Shown: one piece after another, positions 17,340-26,354 of the stretch | How positions within the stretch are numbered: position 1 is the first letter of the stretch | How the letters are laid out: each line of letters opens with the position of its first letter | From: Cryobacterium sp. Y82 | Lineage (GTDB): Bacteria > Actinomycetota > Actinomycetes > Actinomycetales > Microbacteriaceae | Direction of reading: 5' to 3' | Length of the DNA stretch: 64,000 bases | NCBI RefSeq assembly: GCF_002929495.1 | Contig: NZ_PJJJ01000037.1 | Span: forward strand, 124,001 to 188,000 | Position numbers and translations under genes: made by a program | The notes under the pieces: generated by a model | Databases searched by the model: none | What the model was told of the DNA's origin: nothing | What the model saw: only the letters and a program-made list of their open reading frames with translations

Positions 17340-19277
17340 TCAGACCGGTCTGTCTACTGCTGGGTGTACCGGTCTGTCCGCTTTCTCGCGCGTTTCGGCA
17401 GCGGTCGACGCCACACCGGCCGGCACCCGCCGCGCTGCCGCCTCGTCCCGCCGACCACCGATCGCACGCAGCGCATTCAGAATAGTCAGAAGGTCGACGA
17501 CCTCCTGGCTGATAGCGCCCGCGGTCGCCGGAATCAGCCCGAACGCCGCAACCACCATGAGCATGACGCTCAGCATGATGCCGAGCCAGATGCTCTGCAG
17601 GGCCACCCGCACGGTGTCTTTTCCGATGCGCACGGCCCGCACCGTGCGCGAGATATCGTCGAGCAGAATGACCACATCGGCCGATTCGCTCGCCGCGGTG
17701 GAGCCTTTCGCGCCCATTGCGATGCCCACATCGGCGACGGCCAGCACGGGAGCGTCATTGACGCCGTCCCCGACCATGATCACTGGCCGTCGGGTCAGCG
17801 CCTGCACCGCTTCGACCTTGTCACTCGGCAGGCAATCCGCGCGCACATGCACGATACCCACCTGGCCGGCGACGTGCTGGGCGGTGGCACGCGCATCGCC
17901 AGTGAGCATAAGACTCTCCCGCACACCGAGGCGTGCGAGGTCGTCGACGGTCTGGCGGGCGTTGTCGCGTACCCGGTCGCTCGCCACGATACTGCCGGCG
18001 AACCGCCCATCGACGGCCACGTATATGGCGAGCTCGCCGCCGGCGAGGTGGGTAGCCGCCGCATCCGCTGTTCCGTCATGAATGAAGGCGAGCTTGCCGA
18101 CCCGCACCACACCGGCCCCGAATCGGGCCTCGACGCCGAAGGTTGCGGCCTCGCTCGCCGAGTCCGCCGCGTGCAGTTCGAGACCGCGCTCGCGTGCGGC
18201 CGCAATAACGGATGCCGCCAGCACGTGACTCGAATATTGCTCGGCCGACGCCGCGAGCGCCAACAGCTCATCGGGGGTGAAGTCCGCTTCGGGGCGCACT
18301 TCGGTAATCGCCGGTGTGCCGTAGGTGAGTGTTCCGGTCTTGTCGAAGACGACAGTTTTAGCTCGGGAGAGTGCTTCGAGCACCCCGGCACCCTTCACGA
18401 TGATGCCGTTGCGGGCGGCGCGACTCATGCCGCCCATGAACGCGACGGGTGCGGCGAGCAGCAGCGGGCACGGTGTCGCCACCACGAGAACCTCGGCAAA
18501 CCGCACCGGGTCGCCGGAGAGCACCCAGGCCAGCGCGGCGAGGGCGAGCGAGCCGGCGGTGAACGGCACGGCGTAGCGGTCGGCGAGCCGCACCACCGGG
18601 GCCTTGCTCGTCGACGCCTCCTCCACGAGGGCGATGATGCGCTGGTATTGGCTGTTCGCGGCGGTCGCCCTAGCGACGATACGGGCCGCCGTCTGTCCGT
18701 TGATCGACCCGCTAAGAACCCCGTCACCGGCTGCTCGCTCCACCGGAAGGCTCTCGCCCGTGAGCGAGGACTCATCGAACGCGGCACTGTCGCTCTGCAG
18801 CTGCCCGTCGACGGGCACGATCTCGGAGGGGCGCACCAGCAGCAGATCCCCCACGCGCACCTCGGTGGCGGGCACATCCGTGGTCCCGCCCGTGTCGGGG
18901 TCGAGTCGATGCGCTATTTGCGGGGCCCGTTTCAACAGCGCGTCCAGTTCCCGCGCCGCTCGCCCCGCGGCGAAGTCTTCGAGGGCCGCCCCGCCGGCGA
19001 GCATGAGCACGATGAGCAGGGTCGCCACGTATTCGCCGACGACGATGGTCGCGACGATCGCGATGATCGCGAGCAGGTCGATGCCAAAGCTGCCTCGGCG
19101 CAGCCGGCGCAGCATCCCGACGAGTTCGATCAGGGCGATGACGAGGCCGTATCCGCTGAACAGCCACCGCACGGCATCGGTCGCTTCGACGGTCCACAGG
19201 GCCAGGCCGATCAGTCCGACGACCATCGTCGCCGCGACGATGGGATACCTCAAAACGAAGGCCGGGATGCGGGTCAT
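17340..19277 (-). CDS. heavy-metal P1B-type ATPase with TPC motif
   Basis: 645-residue metal-exporting P-type ATPase. The N-terminus goes straight into membrane helices with no HMA metal-binding domain or Cys-rich tail. Actuator TGES is at 173-176; the ion-binding helix carries TPCP (268-271) in place of the usual CPC; the phosphorylation site is DKTGTLT at D312; the C-terminal hinge is MVGDGVNDAPVL. In the nucleotide domain the family HP reads SSHVLA. A TPC helix motif is unlike Cu or Zn/Cd pumps (CPC) and resembles Co/Ni/Fe-type subgroups (SPC/TPC), so metal specificity is uncertain. The ATG at 19277 gives full family length. Confidence 0.9.
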   Translation of the reverse strand: MTRIPAFVLRYPIVAATMVVGLIGLALWTVEATDAVRWLFSGYGLVIALIELVGMLRRLRRGSFGIDLLAIIAIVATIVVGEYVATLLIVLMLAGGAALEDFAAGRAARELDALLKRAPQIAHRLDPDTGGTTDVPATEVRVGDLLLVRPSEIVPVDGQLQSDSAAFDESSLTGESLPVERAAGDGVLSGSINGQTAARIVARATAANSQYQRIIALVEEASTSKAPVVRLADRYAVPFTAGSLALAALAWVLSGDPVRFAEVLVVATPCPLLLAAPVAFMGGMSRAARNGIIVKGAGVLEALSRAKTVVFDKTGTLTYGTPAITEVRPEADFTPDELLALAASAEQYSSHVLAASVIAAARERGLELHAADSASEAATFGVEARFGAGVVRVGKLAFIHDGTADAAATHLAGGELAIYVAVDGRFAGSIVASDRVRDNARQTVDDLARLGVRESLMLTGDARATAQHVAGQVGIVHVRADCLPSDKVEAVQALTRRPVIMVGDGVNDAPVLAVADVGIAMGAKGSTAASESADVVILLDDISRTVRAVRIGKDTVRVALQSIWLGIMLSVMLMVVAAFGLIPATAGAISQEVVDLLTILNALRAIGGRRDEAAARRVPAGVASTAAETREKADRPVHPAVDRPV

Positions 19278-19373
19278 GCACTGAGTCTGGCCCCTGCGCG
19301 TTCAGGCCGCCACTCGTCCTGGGCCAGTCCAGCCATTCCCTGCGCCGAACGCAGCGCACCGGCATCCGTTCGT

Positions 19374-19420
19374 GTACTCATGAAGGCCCCGACCAGAGTG
19401 GTCGAGGCCTTCATGAGTAC
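19374..19420 (-). terminator. icd terminator hairpin
   Basis: Perfect 15-bp outer inverted repeat GTACTCATGAAGGCC / GGCCTTCATGAGTAC with an inner CGACCA-GAG-TGGTCG stem, 12 bases beyond the icd stop codon. Very stable; intrinsic terminator of icd, possibly also insulating the P-type ATPase gene. Confidence 0.85.
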
Positions 19421-19432
19421 GGCTGGTACGAA

Positions 19433-20647
19433 CTACGCCAGGCGCGTCTGCAGGTTCTCGGCCAGTGACGCGAGGAATTCCTCGGTGGTCTGGTAGCTCT
19501 GGTCCGGGCCGACCAGGAGCGCGAGGTCCTTGGTCATCTTGCCGCTTTCGACGGTCTTGATGACGACGTCTTCGAGCGTCAACGCGAACTCGGCCAAGGC
19601 CGGGTTGTTGTCGAGCTTCGCGCGGTGCGCGAGCCCCCGTGTCCAGGCGTAGATCGACGCGATCGGGTTGGTCGAGGTGGGCTTGCCAAGCTGGTGTTGG
19701 CGGTAGTGACGCGTCACGGTGCCGTGGGCGGCCTCCGCTTCGACGATCTTGCCGTCGGGGGTGGAGAGCACGCTGGTCATGAGGCCGAGCGAGCCGAAGC
19801 CCTGGGCGACGGTGTCGGACTGAACGTCGCCGTCGTAGTTCTTGCAGGCCCAGAGGTAGCCGCCCTCCCACTTCATGGCCGAGGCGACCATGTCGTCGAT
19901 CAAACGGTGCTCGTAGCTGAGGCCGGCCGCTTCGTACGCGGTCCTGAACTCGGCGTCGAAGATGTCCTGAAAGATGTCCTTGAACCGACCGTCGTAGGCC
20001 TTGAGGATGGTGTTCTTGGTCGAGAGGAAGACCGGCACGTTGCGCTCGAGGCCGTAGGCCAGGGTGGCGCGAGCGAAGTCGGTGATCGACGAGTCGAGGT
20101 TGTACATACCCATGGCGACACCGTCGCCGGGAGCTTCGAACACCTCGAACGTCGATGGCTCGCTGCCGTCCTGCGGGGTGAAGGTCATGCTGAGCGTGCC
20201 CTTGCCCTTGAAACGAAAGTTGGTGGCCTTGTATTGGTCGCCGTAGGCGTGGCGGCTGATGATGATCGGCTTGTTCCAGCCCGGCACCAGTCGCGGGATG
20301 TTGGAGATGACGATCGGCTCGCGAAAGATGGTGCCGCCGAGGATATTGCGAATGGTGCCGTTCGGCGAGAGCCACATCTTCTTGAGGCCGAACTCTTCCA
20401 CCCGAGCTTCGTCGGGCGTGATGGTCGCGCACTTCACGCCGACGCCGTGCTTCTGAATGGCGTGGGCCGCGTCGATCGTGACCTGGTCGTTGGTTTCGTC
20501 GCGCTTCTGAATCGAGAGGTCGTAGTACTCGAGATCAATGTCGAGGTACGGGTGAATGAGCGTTTCCTTGATGGCGTGCCAGATGATGCGGGTCATCTCG
20601 TCGCCATCGAGCTCGACAACTGTTCCCTCAACCTTGATCTTCGACAA
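19433..20647 (-). CDS. icd: NADP-dependent isocitrate dehydrogenase
   Basis: 404-residue cytosolic TCA-cycle enzyme (isocitrate to 2-oxoglutarate plus NADPH), of the homodimeric type shared with eukaryotes. It shows [38 protein letters not shown] (substrate Ser/Asn), the [25 protein letters not shown] metal-binding Asp region, and [14 protein letters not shown] with the NADP-binding His. The start is TTG at 20647: AGAGGAG lies six bases upstream and the protein then begins [16 protein letters not shown], the usual family start. The rare start codon may lower translation. A palindromic operator overlaps its promoter region (20713-20730). Confidence 0.96.
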   Translation of the reverse strand: MSKIKVEGTVVELDGDEMTRIIWHAIKETLIHPYLDIDLEYYDLSIQKRDETNDQVTIDAAHAIQKHGVGVKCATITPDEARVEEFGLKKMWLSPNGTIRNILGGTIFREPIVISNIPRLVPGWNKPIIISRHAYGDQYKATNFRFKGKGTLSMTFTPQDGSEPSTFEVFEAPGDGVAMGMYNLDSSITDFARATLAYGLERNVPVFLSTKNTILKAYDGRFKDIFQDIFDAEFRTAYEAAGLSYEHRLIDDMVASAMKWEGGYLWACKNYDGDVQSDTVAQGFGSLGLMTSVLSTPDGKIVEAEAAHGTVTRHYRQHQLGKPTSTNPIASIYAWTRGLAHRAKLDNNPALAEFALTLEDVVIKTVESGKMTKDLALLVGPDQSYQTTEEFLASLAENLQTRLA

Positions 20648-20712
20648 AAAATTCTCCTCTTTGCTCAGTGTGGCCGTCACGACCACCGTCGAGCTTACTA
20701 GAAGCTCACAAC

Positions 20713-20730
20713 TATCTTGACATCGAGATA
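20713..20730. promoter_or_regulatory. palindromic operator upstream of icd
   Basis: TATCTTGACATCGAGATA, an imperfect 18-bp palindrome, 66-83 bases before the icd start. Nearly the same site stands before sucC (38472-38489). On the minus strand it overlaps a possible -35 (TGTCAA) spaced 16 bases from TAGTAA, so repression would be the simplest mode. Confidence 0.6.
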
Positions 20731-20805
20731 AATGTAGGAGCCAATCGCGGGTGTCGAAGTGTTGCTCGACTACCGGCGACCCCGGGCGCACGTTAGCCTG
20801 AGCAC

Positions 20806-21258
20806 ATGGGTGAGCTGACGCTGGAAGAACTATCCGCACGTAACATCGTTGCGGCCAACAACCTGAGCCTGAAACCGGGCCAGGAGCAATTCATTGCGCC
20901 GGTGTCGTATTCGGTAGCCGCCTCTGTGATCAACCCGGCCACCTCGTGGCAGCGCGTGGTGCTCCTCGACGGCGTCGTCGCTGGTTTCATCCACGGAAAT
21001 TTCGACCCCAATTCCGAGCATGAAGAATTTCGCGCCTGCATCTGGCGCATCAACGTCAACGCTGAGACCCAGGGGCAGGGCGTCGGCAAGTTCGCTGCAG
21101 AAGCCCTCGCCGCCGAAGCTCGCGAGCGCGGCTTCGAGCACGTCAACGTCATCTGGGAGCCCGGCACCGACGGCCCCGAGGCTTTCTTTCACCGCCTTGG
21201 CTTCGTCGACGTCGGCGAAACCCAGTACGGCGAGGTCATCGGTTCGCTCAAGCTCTGA
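20806..21258 (+). CDS. GNAT family N-acetyltransferase
   Basis: 150-residue acetyl-CoA-dependent acetyltransferase resembling the diamine/spermidine N-acetyltransferase branch. The fold is visible as [18 protein letters not shown] (beta 2-3), [23 protein letters not shown] (motif A, acetyl-CoA pyrophosphate loop QGQGVG) and [18 protein letters not shown] (motif B). ATG 20806. Divergent from icd and followed 18 bases later by an alkyltransferase-like gene. Substrate is unknown. Confidence 0.85.
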   Translation: MGELTLEELSARNIVAANNLSLKPGQEQFIAPVSYSVAASVINPATSWQRVVLLDGVVAGFIHGNFDPNSEHEEFRACIWRINVNAETQGQGVGKFAAEALAAEARERGFEHVNVIWEPGTDGPEAFFHRLGFVDVGETQYGEVIGSLKL

Positions 21259-21276
21259 GCCGCGTTCAGTGTGCGC

Positions 21277-21615
21277 ATGACCACGCCGGAGCACGACGAC
21301 TTCGTGTCACGGGTGCTCGGTGTGGTTGAGTCCATCCCGGCGGGTCGCGTGATGACCTACGGCGGCGTGGCCGCGGAGCTTGGCTCTCGCGCCGCCCGTG
21401 CCGTCGGCCAAGTCATGGCTCGTTACGGCTCTGACGTGGCGTGGTGGCGGGTGGTTCGTTCTGGCGGGCATCCGCCCATCGGGCATGAGGCCCAAGCGCT
21501 GCCGCACTACGAGACCGAGCGCACGCCGCTGATTCGCGCAGTCCAGGAGCGGGCGACAACGGATGCCGCCTACCGCGTCGACTACGCGGCTGCCCGCTGG
21601 TCGCCGCGCACATGA
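21277..21615 (+). CDS. alkyltransferase-like protein (MGMT/Ogt DNA-binding fold, no acceptor Cys)
   Basis: 112-residue protein with the DNA-binding domain of O6-alkylguanine-DNA alkyltransferase: VESIPAGRVMTYGGVAAELGSRAARAVGQVMAR followed by WWRVVRSGG. In active enzymes this position is PCHRV; here Cys and His are both Trp, so it cannot accept an alkyl group. Such proteins (ATL) bind O6-alkylguanine and flag it for nucleotide excision repair. Either ATG 21277 or GTG 21271 could be the start. Likely co-transcribed with the GNAT gene. Confidence 0.85.
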   Translation: MTTPEHDDFVSRVLGVVESIPAGRVMTYGGVAAELGSRAARAVGQVMARYGSDVAWWRVVRSGGHPPIGHEAQALPHYETERTPLIRAVQERATTDAAYRVDYAAARWSPRT

Positions 21616-21684
21616 TGCAAAGGGCACAGCCGACTCCATCGCCACTCGCCAAACGATTACGGCGGAGGCGGAAGTGCTGGCCGG

Positions 21685-22142
21685 TCACACCATCGGGCGC
21701 GCCGTGCTGCCCCGCACGATCAGCTCGAACGGCATGTTGATATTGAGACCCGTGCGGGACTCCGGATGCGGTCGGAGTTCTTCCATGAGCACTTCGACAG
21801 CTTTCTCGCCCTGCCGCTGCAAAAACTGTGCAACGGTGCTGTCAGCTCGAGCGAAACCGCAATGACAGCATCCACTCTCTGGCGCAGCAGAAAGTGTTCG
21901 AAAACGCTGCGGCGAGCCTCGAGCCCGCCGGTGAGGTTGCACAGAGTGACGTCGTACCCGTGACGTTGCAGCGCTTGTTGGGCGCCTTCGACGACACTCG
22001 CGAAAAACCAGTGATTTAAAAACGGCACGACGACGCCGATATTCTTCATGCGCCCGAACGCGAGGCTGGACGCGTTCGACGACACGACATACCCGAGATG
22101 GGCAGCGGATGCCGCAACGCGCAGGCGGGTGGCCGGCGACAC
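21685..22142 (-). pseudogene. LacI-family regulator remnant (MalR-like)
   Basis: Only parts of a LacI repressor remain. The fragment begins inside the DNA-binding domain (VSPATRLRVAASAAHLGYVV, second half of helix-turn-helix plus hinge) and continues through MKNIGVVVPFLNHWFFASVVEGAQQAL and VDAVIAVSLELT. Near 21855 it jumps, out of frame, to the C-terminal tail (TVAQFLQRQGEKAVEVLMEEL ... FELIVRG). The first part of the HTH and most of the effector-binding domain are gone. About 150 of some 340 residues survive. It abuts the malE remnant directly at 22142/22143, so one deletion removed both 5' ends and the shared promoter region. Confidence 0.85.
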
Positions 22143-22888
22143 ATGAAAGCTCCCGACATCACCATGGGTGCCAACGACTGGCTCGGCGAACTGGTCACCA
22201 ACGGCGTCGTGAGCCCGATCGAACTCGGCGACAAGGCCGACGATTTTCTCCCCGTCGCCATCACGGCGTCCACCTATGACGGCCAGGTCTACGAACTGCC
22301 CTATGCCGTCGAGAACCTCGCCCTGTTGCGCAACGCGGACTTCGTTCCCGAAGCGGCCAGCTCCTATGAAGACATGATCGCCAAGGGCACGGCCGCCGGG
22401 GTGACCTACCCGTTCCTCGTCGAGCAGGGTGTTGACGGCAACCCGTACCACCTGTACCCCTTCGAAACCTCCTTCGGCGCACCAGTCTTTGGCACCGACG
22501 CTTCCGGCGGTTATGACGCCACAAAGCTTGAGATCGGCAATGCCGGGGGCGAGGCCTTCGCGAGCTGGCTCGCCAGCCAGGGCAAAAACGGTACCGGGGT
22601 GTTAAACACCGAGATCACCGGTGACATCGCCAAGACCGCCTTCACTTCCGGCGACGCGGCCTTCTGGCTGACCGGTCCGTGGAACGTGGGCGCTGCGCTC
22701 GACGCCGGCATCAATCTCGCCGTCGACCCGGTCGCCGCTCCGTCAACGGGCACTGCGGCTCCCTTCGCCGGCGTCAAGGGGTTCTTCATTAGCGAGCAGA
22801 GCGCGAACAAGGTCGCCGTGCCGATGCCCGCCATCCCTGCCATGGGCCAGGTCTGGCAGTTCTGGGGCATCGCCCAGGCCGCCGCAAA
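22143..22888 (+). pseudogene. malE remnant: maltose/maltodextrin-binding protein fragment
   Basis: Reads as the middle of a MalE-type solute-binding protein: APDITMGANDWLGELVTNG, then STYDGQVYELPYAVENLALLRN and FETSFGAPVFG, then GDAAFWLTGPWN and MPAIPAMGQVWQFWG. The signal peptide, lipobox and about the first third are absent. The segment between ISEQSANKV and MPAIPAMGQVW is shortened relative to the family, and the C-terminus is replaced by malF sequence. Without a signal peptide it cannot reach the membrane surface, so it is non-functional. Confidence 0.85.
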
Positions 22889-23210
22889 TTCTATCGCGTC
22901 GCCATGATCTTGCCATACGCTTTTCCCGCGTTCCTGTCCGCGCTGGTCTGGGCGGGAATGCTCAGTGAAAGCTTCGGCTTTGTGAACCAGGTTCTGCTCG
23001 GCGGCGCCGAGATTCCATGGCTGACCAATGCGTGGTTAGCCAAGCTCAGCGTTCTCGTGGTGAATCTGTGGCTTGGCTTCCCCTATATGTTCCTGGTCTG
23101 CACCGGGGCGCTGCAATCCATTCCGGCAGAGCTGGAAGAGGCGGCCACGGTTGACGGCGCCAGGCCCTGGGCGGTGTTCCGGCTGATCAAGCTGCCACTG
23201 CTCCTCGTCT
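22889..23210 (+). pseudogene. malF remnant: maltose permease C-terminal half
   Basis: Encodes only the later helices of MalF: VAMILPYAFPAFLSALVWAG, FGFVNQVLLGG, WLTNAWLAKLSVLVVNLWLGFPYMFLVC, and the EAA loop EEAATVDGARPWAVFRLIKLP that docks on the ATPase. The N-terminal several hundred residues are missing, as are the last helices. The upstream junction follows the malE fragment within a few codons; the downstream junction near 23210 runs into malG in another frame. Confidence 0.8.
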
Positions 23211-24056
23211 TTTTTTCGGCGCTGGTTTGCTCGCACTGGCTGGCGCCACCTGGTGGGCATCGTCATGGTCGTGTTCTCCGGCTTTCCGCTGCTGTACGTG
23301 CTGTCGGCGTCGCTCAATCCGCATGGCACCCTCACCGGATCGAACCAGTTGTTCTCGCGCATCGGCTTCGATGCCTACGCTCGCATTCTCAGCACGCCGG
23401 AGGCCCCGTTTGCGTTGTGGTTCGGCAACACCATCATCATCGCCGCGACGACGTCGATTCTCACCGTGTTCCTCGGCGCCCTCGCGGCATATTCCTTCTC
23501 GCGCATGCGCTTCACCGGTCGTCGGGTGGGCCTGCTGACCCTCGTGCAGATGTTTCCGCAGCTGCTCGCCGTCGTTGCGATCTTTCTGGTGATGAGTACG
23601 ATCAGCGACCTGTTCCCGGCAATCGGCCTGAACACACAGATCGGCCTGATCATGGTCTACCTGGGCGGAGCTCTCAGCGTGAACACGTACCTCATGTACG
23701 GGTTCTTCAACACCATTCCCGCATCGATCGATGAGGCGGCCAAGATCGACGGGGCCAGTCACGCTCGTATCTTCTTCACGATCATTCTGCGGCTCGTCGC
23801 CCCGATTCTGGCCGTCGTGGGGCTGCTCTCGTTCATCGCGACGACGAACGATTTCGTGGTCGCCAGCGTTCTCTTGATCGACCCGGACAAGCAGACCCTC
23901 GCCGTGGGACTGTACCGGTTGGTGTCCAACCCGAACTACGCCGACTGGAGTGCCTTCTCGGCCGGGGCAGTGCTGGCCGCCCTGCCGGTGATGGCGTTAT
24001 TCCTCTACCTGCAGAAGTGCATCGTGGGCGGCCTCACTGCTGGGTCAGACAAGTAG
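23211..24056 (+). pseudogene. malG remnant: maltose permease, nearly complete but 5'-truncated
   Basis: From about codon 20 onward this matches MalG: GIVMVVFSGFPLLYVLSASLNPHG, FLGALAAYSFSRMRFTGR, MFPQLLAVVAIFLVM, EEAA-type loop DEAAKIDGASHARIFFTIILRLV, and a C-terminal LFLYLQKCIVGGLTAGSDK. About 268 residues are intact after GTG 23253, but the true start, its ribosome site and the operon promoter are lost through the fusion with malF. Without MalF and MalE it has no obvious role. Confidence 0.75.
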
Positions 24057-24101
24057 CCAACGGCTGGCCCGACCGCAGCAAGTCGCACGGACCGGCACGG
24101 T

Positions 24102-25709
24102 CTAGGGGGTCGACCTGGCGAACGTTTCAGCGGCGGGTTCGATGGCCGGCTCGGTCGAGCCCTGATCCAGTCGGAACGGTGGGTATTCGTCGCGCAGCAG
24201 CGCCGTGTACGTCACGACGCGAAACACCCAGCGGTTGACCCCCATGATGACGTTGAACAGCGGCCGCTGATACTGGCTGGTGAACAGCAGGATGACCCCG
24301 GCGACCACGACGAGAATGCCCAGGAGGGACACTCCGTCGGTTCCGCCAGCGCCTGTTCCACCGTCTCCTCGCCAGGGGTTGGCCCCGGCCGCCCCTCCGC
24401 CGACGAAAACCGTGAGCACCACCAGGTGCGGAATGGCGAGCAGCCAACTCTTCACGAGCACGAGGCCGCGTGACAGGCGTTCGGGGTACTCGACGTCGAA
24501 ATCGGCCGGGTAATCGGTGCGCGCGAGCGTGAACGGCGGGTACCGGTCGGTACCGAGGGCTGAATAGGCGTAGAACGACACGCGCCAGCTCCACCGCAGC
24601 ACGCCCACGTTAAAGTGAAAGATCGAACGCGGGTAGCGACCGGTGAACAAAATCGCAAACGCTGCCACCACGGTCGTGACCAGGAAAGCGAACCACAGGC
24701 CGGCGAGCAGCACGAAGTGCGGAACGGCCAACAGCCATTTGATCAGCCACAGTCCACGCGAGAGCACGGGGTCGAGGTGCCCGGTCAGCGCTGCCGGATA
24801 CACGGGTTTGGGCGAAATGGAAGCGACCAAAACGGCTGCCGGCAGCGCGGTCGCCGCCGCGGCGACCGTGCCATCCACTCGGGCAAACGCGGGCGGCTGC
24901 GCTGGCGCACCAGCATCACCCCGCGCACCAGGCCCGTGTGACGTCGGCGTGAGCCTTCTCCCGAGTCCGATGGCACCCAACACGACGAGCAGAACGCCCA
25001 GCAGAAAGAGGATGCCACCCGCGAGGAGGAGCCCCACGCTGATCGGCCCCAGCAGGTCGGTGTGTACGCCGCCCGCGAGGTTCACCGCGATTCCGGGCGT
25101 GGCATCGGCATTCATCACGACGACCGACCAGTCGCCCGCGGCGGGTTTCCAGATGATCTCCTGAGTGCCGGCGCCCGCTGCAGATTCGGTCCAGAAGGTC
25201 TGTTCGGCGGGAGCAGCGGGCGCTTGGGTGCCCGGAACGTCGAGGTAGTCGACCCGAAACGGTGTCGTCTGTACGTCACGCAGCTCGCTGTAGTTCACGT
25301 CGGCGAGGTAGGCATCGACGTCGGCGCGTGGCGCGATGCCGATGAAGACGTCCCGATCGGTCGCGACATTACTCGCTTGCAGGCGCAGCGTGGCGATGTC
25401 GAATCCGACTCCTGTCGGCACCATAAAGTCCATGCCGACGTCAAAATTCGGCGACGTGATCGCGGAGGAATCGACCGTGAAGGTCTCGGCCTGCGACGTG
25501 AAGTATCCGTCGTTCCCCTGGGCAGCCGTGGCAACGGCCAGCGCCGTTCCCCCGGACAGCATGCCAGCACCGACCAGGCCCAGCACCGCGCCCAGTACGA
25601 GCATGATGATCGGTCCCGTCCGTGCCCCTGACGGCACACGAGCTGGGGTTGTCGGCGACGAATCGGGAGGGGGTAGCCCGGGTCGGGTAGGCGAGTTCAT
25701 GTTACTCAT
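24102..25709 (-). CDS. DUF4389 domain membrane protein
   Basis: About 535 residues. A Pro/Ser/Thr-rich cytosolic N-terminus, one helix (PIIMLVLGAVLGLVGAGML), an extracytoplasmic domain of about 160 residues, a second helix pair, then two repeats of the DUF4389 unit. These are LDPVLSRGLWLIKWLLAVPHFVLLAGLWFAF with GRYPRSIFHFNVGVLRW, and LSRGLVLVKSWLLAIPHLVVL with QRPLFNVIMGVNRWVFRVV. Function of the family is unknown. ATG 25709 is preferred (weak AAAGG upstream); ATG 25700 is an alternative. Convergent with the mal remnant and divergent from the cupin gene. Confidence 0.8.
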   Translation of the reverse strand: MSNMNSPTRPGLPPPDSSPTTPARVPSGARTGPIIMLVLGAVLGLVGAGMLSGGTALAVATAAQGNDGYFTSQAETFTVDSSAITSPNFDVGMDFMVPTGVGFDIATLRLQASNVATDRDVFIGIAPRADVDAYLADVNYSELRDVQTTPFRVDYLDVPGTQAPAAPAEQTFWTESAAGAGTQEIIWKPAAGDWSVVVMNADATPGIAVNLAGGVHTDLLGPISVGLLLAGGILFLLGVLLVVLGAIGLGRRLTPTSHGPGARGDAGAPAQPPAFARVDGTVAAAATALPAAVLVASISPKPVYPAALTGHLDPVLSRGLWLIKWLLAVPHFVLLAGLWFAFLVTTVVAAFAILFTGRYPRSIFHFNVGVLRWSWRVSFYAYSALGTDRYPPFTLARTDYPADFDVEYPERLSRGLVLVKSWLLAIPHLVVLTVFVGGGAAGANPWRGDGGTGAGGTDGVSLLGILVVVAGVILLFTSQYQRPLFNVIMGVNRWVFRVVTYTALLRDEYPPFRLDQGSTEPAIEPAAETFARSTP

Positions 25710-25854
25710 CGTCTGGCGGCCTTTCTTAAAACGTGCATGCCAAGGGACGGAAAGTCCGACCCCAGCATGCCCCACCTCCGCACGCCTGACCAGTGACCAA
25801 AGACCCGACTGTGGTTTGCTGTGCTGACCGTCGGCGCGGTGCTACCGTGCTGGC

Positions 25855-26211
25855 ATGCAGAGCGATCCGGTCGTCACCAACCCGCAGTTCTATCGGGTGA
25901 TCTTTGAAAACGAGCGGGTGCGGGTGCGGGTGCTTGAGTATCTCGACCGGCCCGGCGATGAAACAACGCCGCATCGGCATCCGGACAGCGTCATGTTCAC
26001 CCTCACGGCGTTCACTCGGCGACTGACCACCGGTGGTCGATCCGTCGACCTCGAGCTGCCGGAGGGCGTAGCCCGGTGGCTTCCCGCGCAGGAGCATTCC
26101 GGTGCGAACACCGGAGAAACGGCCACGCATACCATTTTCGTGGAACTCAAGGAGCCGGCCCCGAATCCGCTCGCCCCCGGCTCCCCCGAACCCCTCGGTC
26201 CCCTGCCCTGA
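25855..26211 (+). CDS. small cupin-fold protein
   Basis: 118-residue single-domain cupin. VRVRVLEYLDRPGDETTPHRHPDSVMFTL carries the metal-site pattern with His-x-His; the second cupin motif (GETATHTIFVELK) keeps one His. Pro-rich tail after residue 100. ATG 25855. Function unknown; possibly a small sensor or isomerase. The gene ends at the start of an inverted-repeat cluster. Confidence 0.75.
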   Translation: MQSDPVVTNPQFYRVIFENERVRVRVLEYLDRPGDETTPHRHPDSVMFTLTAFTRRLTTGGRSVDLELPEGVARWLPAQEHSGANTGETATHTIFVELKEPAPNPLAPGSPEPLGPLP

Positions 26212-26224
26212 AGCAGTTCCAGGA

Positions 26225-26346
26225 CGCGCGGGAGTTGCGCCAGTGCGCGGGAGGCGCAACTCGCACGCACTGGCGCAAATCCCGCGCGTCGCGTGGCGCG
26301 GGACCTGCGCCAAACTCGAACCCTCGCGCACCGGCGCAACTCCCGG
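26225..26346. repeat. inverted-repeat cluster in the gap between cupin and ABC genes
   Basis: Five copies of a core like CGGGAGTTGCGCC in alternating orientation. The strongest pair is a 23-bp inverted repeat with one mismatch (26225-26247 with 26266-26288). A weaker second pair is 26296-26311 with 26333-26345. It fills nearly the whole gap between two convergent genes, where it could end transcription from both sides. Confidence 0.75.
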
Positions 26347-26354
26347 AGGGACTG

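Noticed and set aside
17364-19496. 710-codon plus-strand frame opposite the P-type ATPase
   Set aside because: The minus-strand ATPase carries every family motif; the plus frame has none.
23253-24056. Intact stand-alone malG gene
   Set aside because: The frame is open, but the true N-terminus, ribosome site, promoter and partner subunits are missing.
21685-24056. Insertion sequence or transposon causing the mal locus damage
   Set aside because: No transposase, terminal inverted repeats or target duplications were seen at the junctions.
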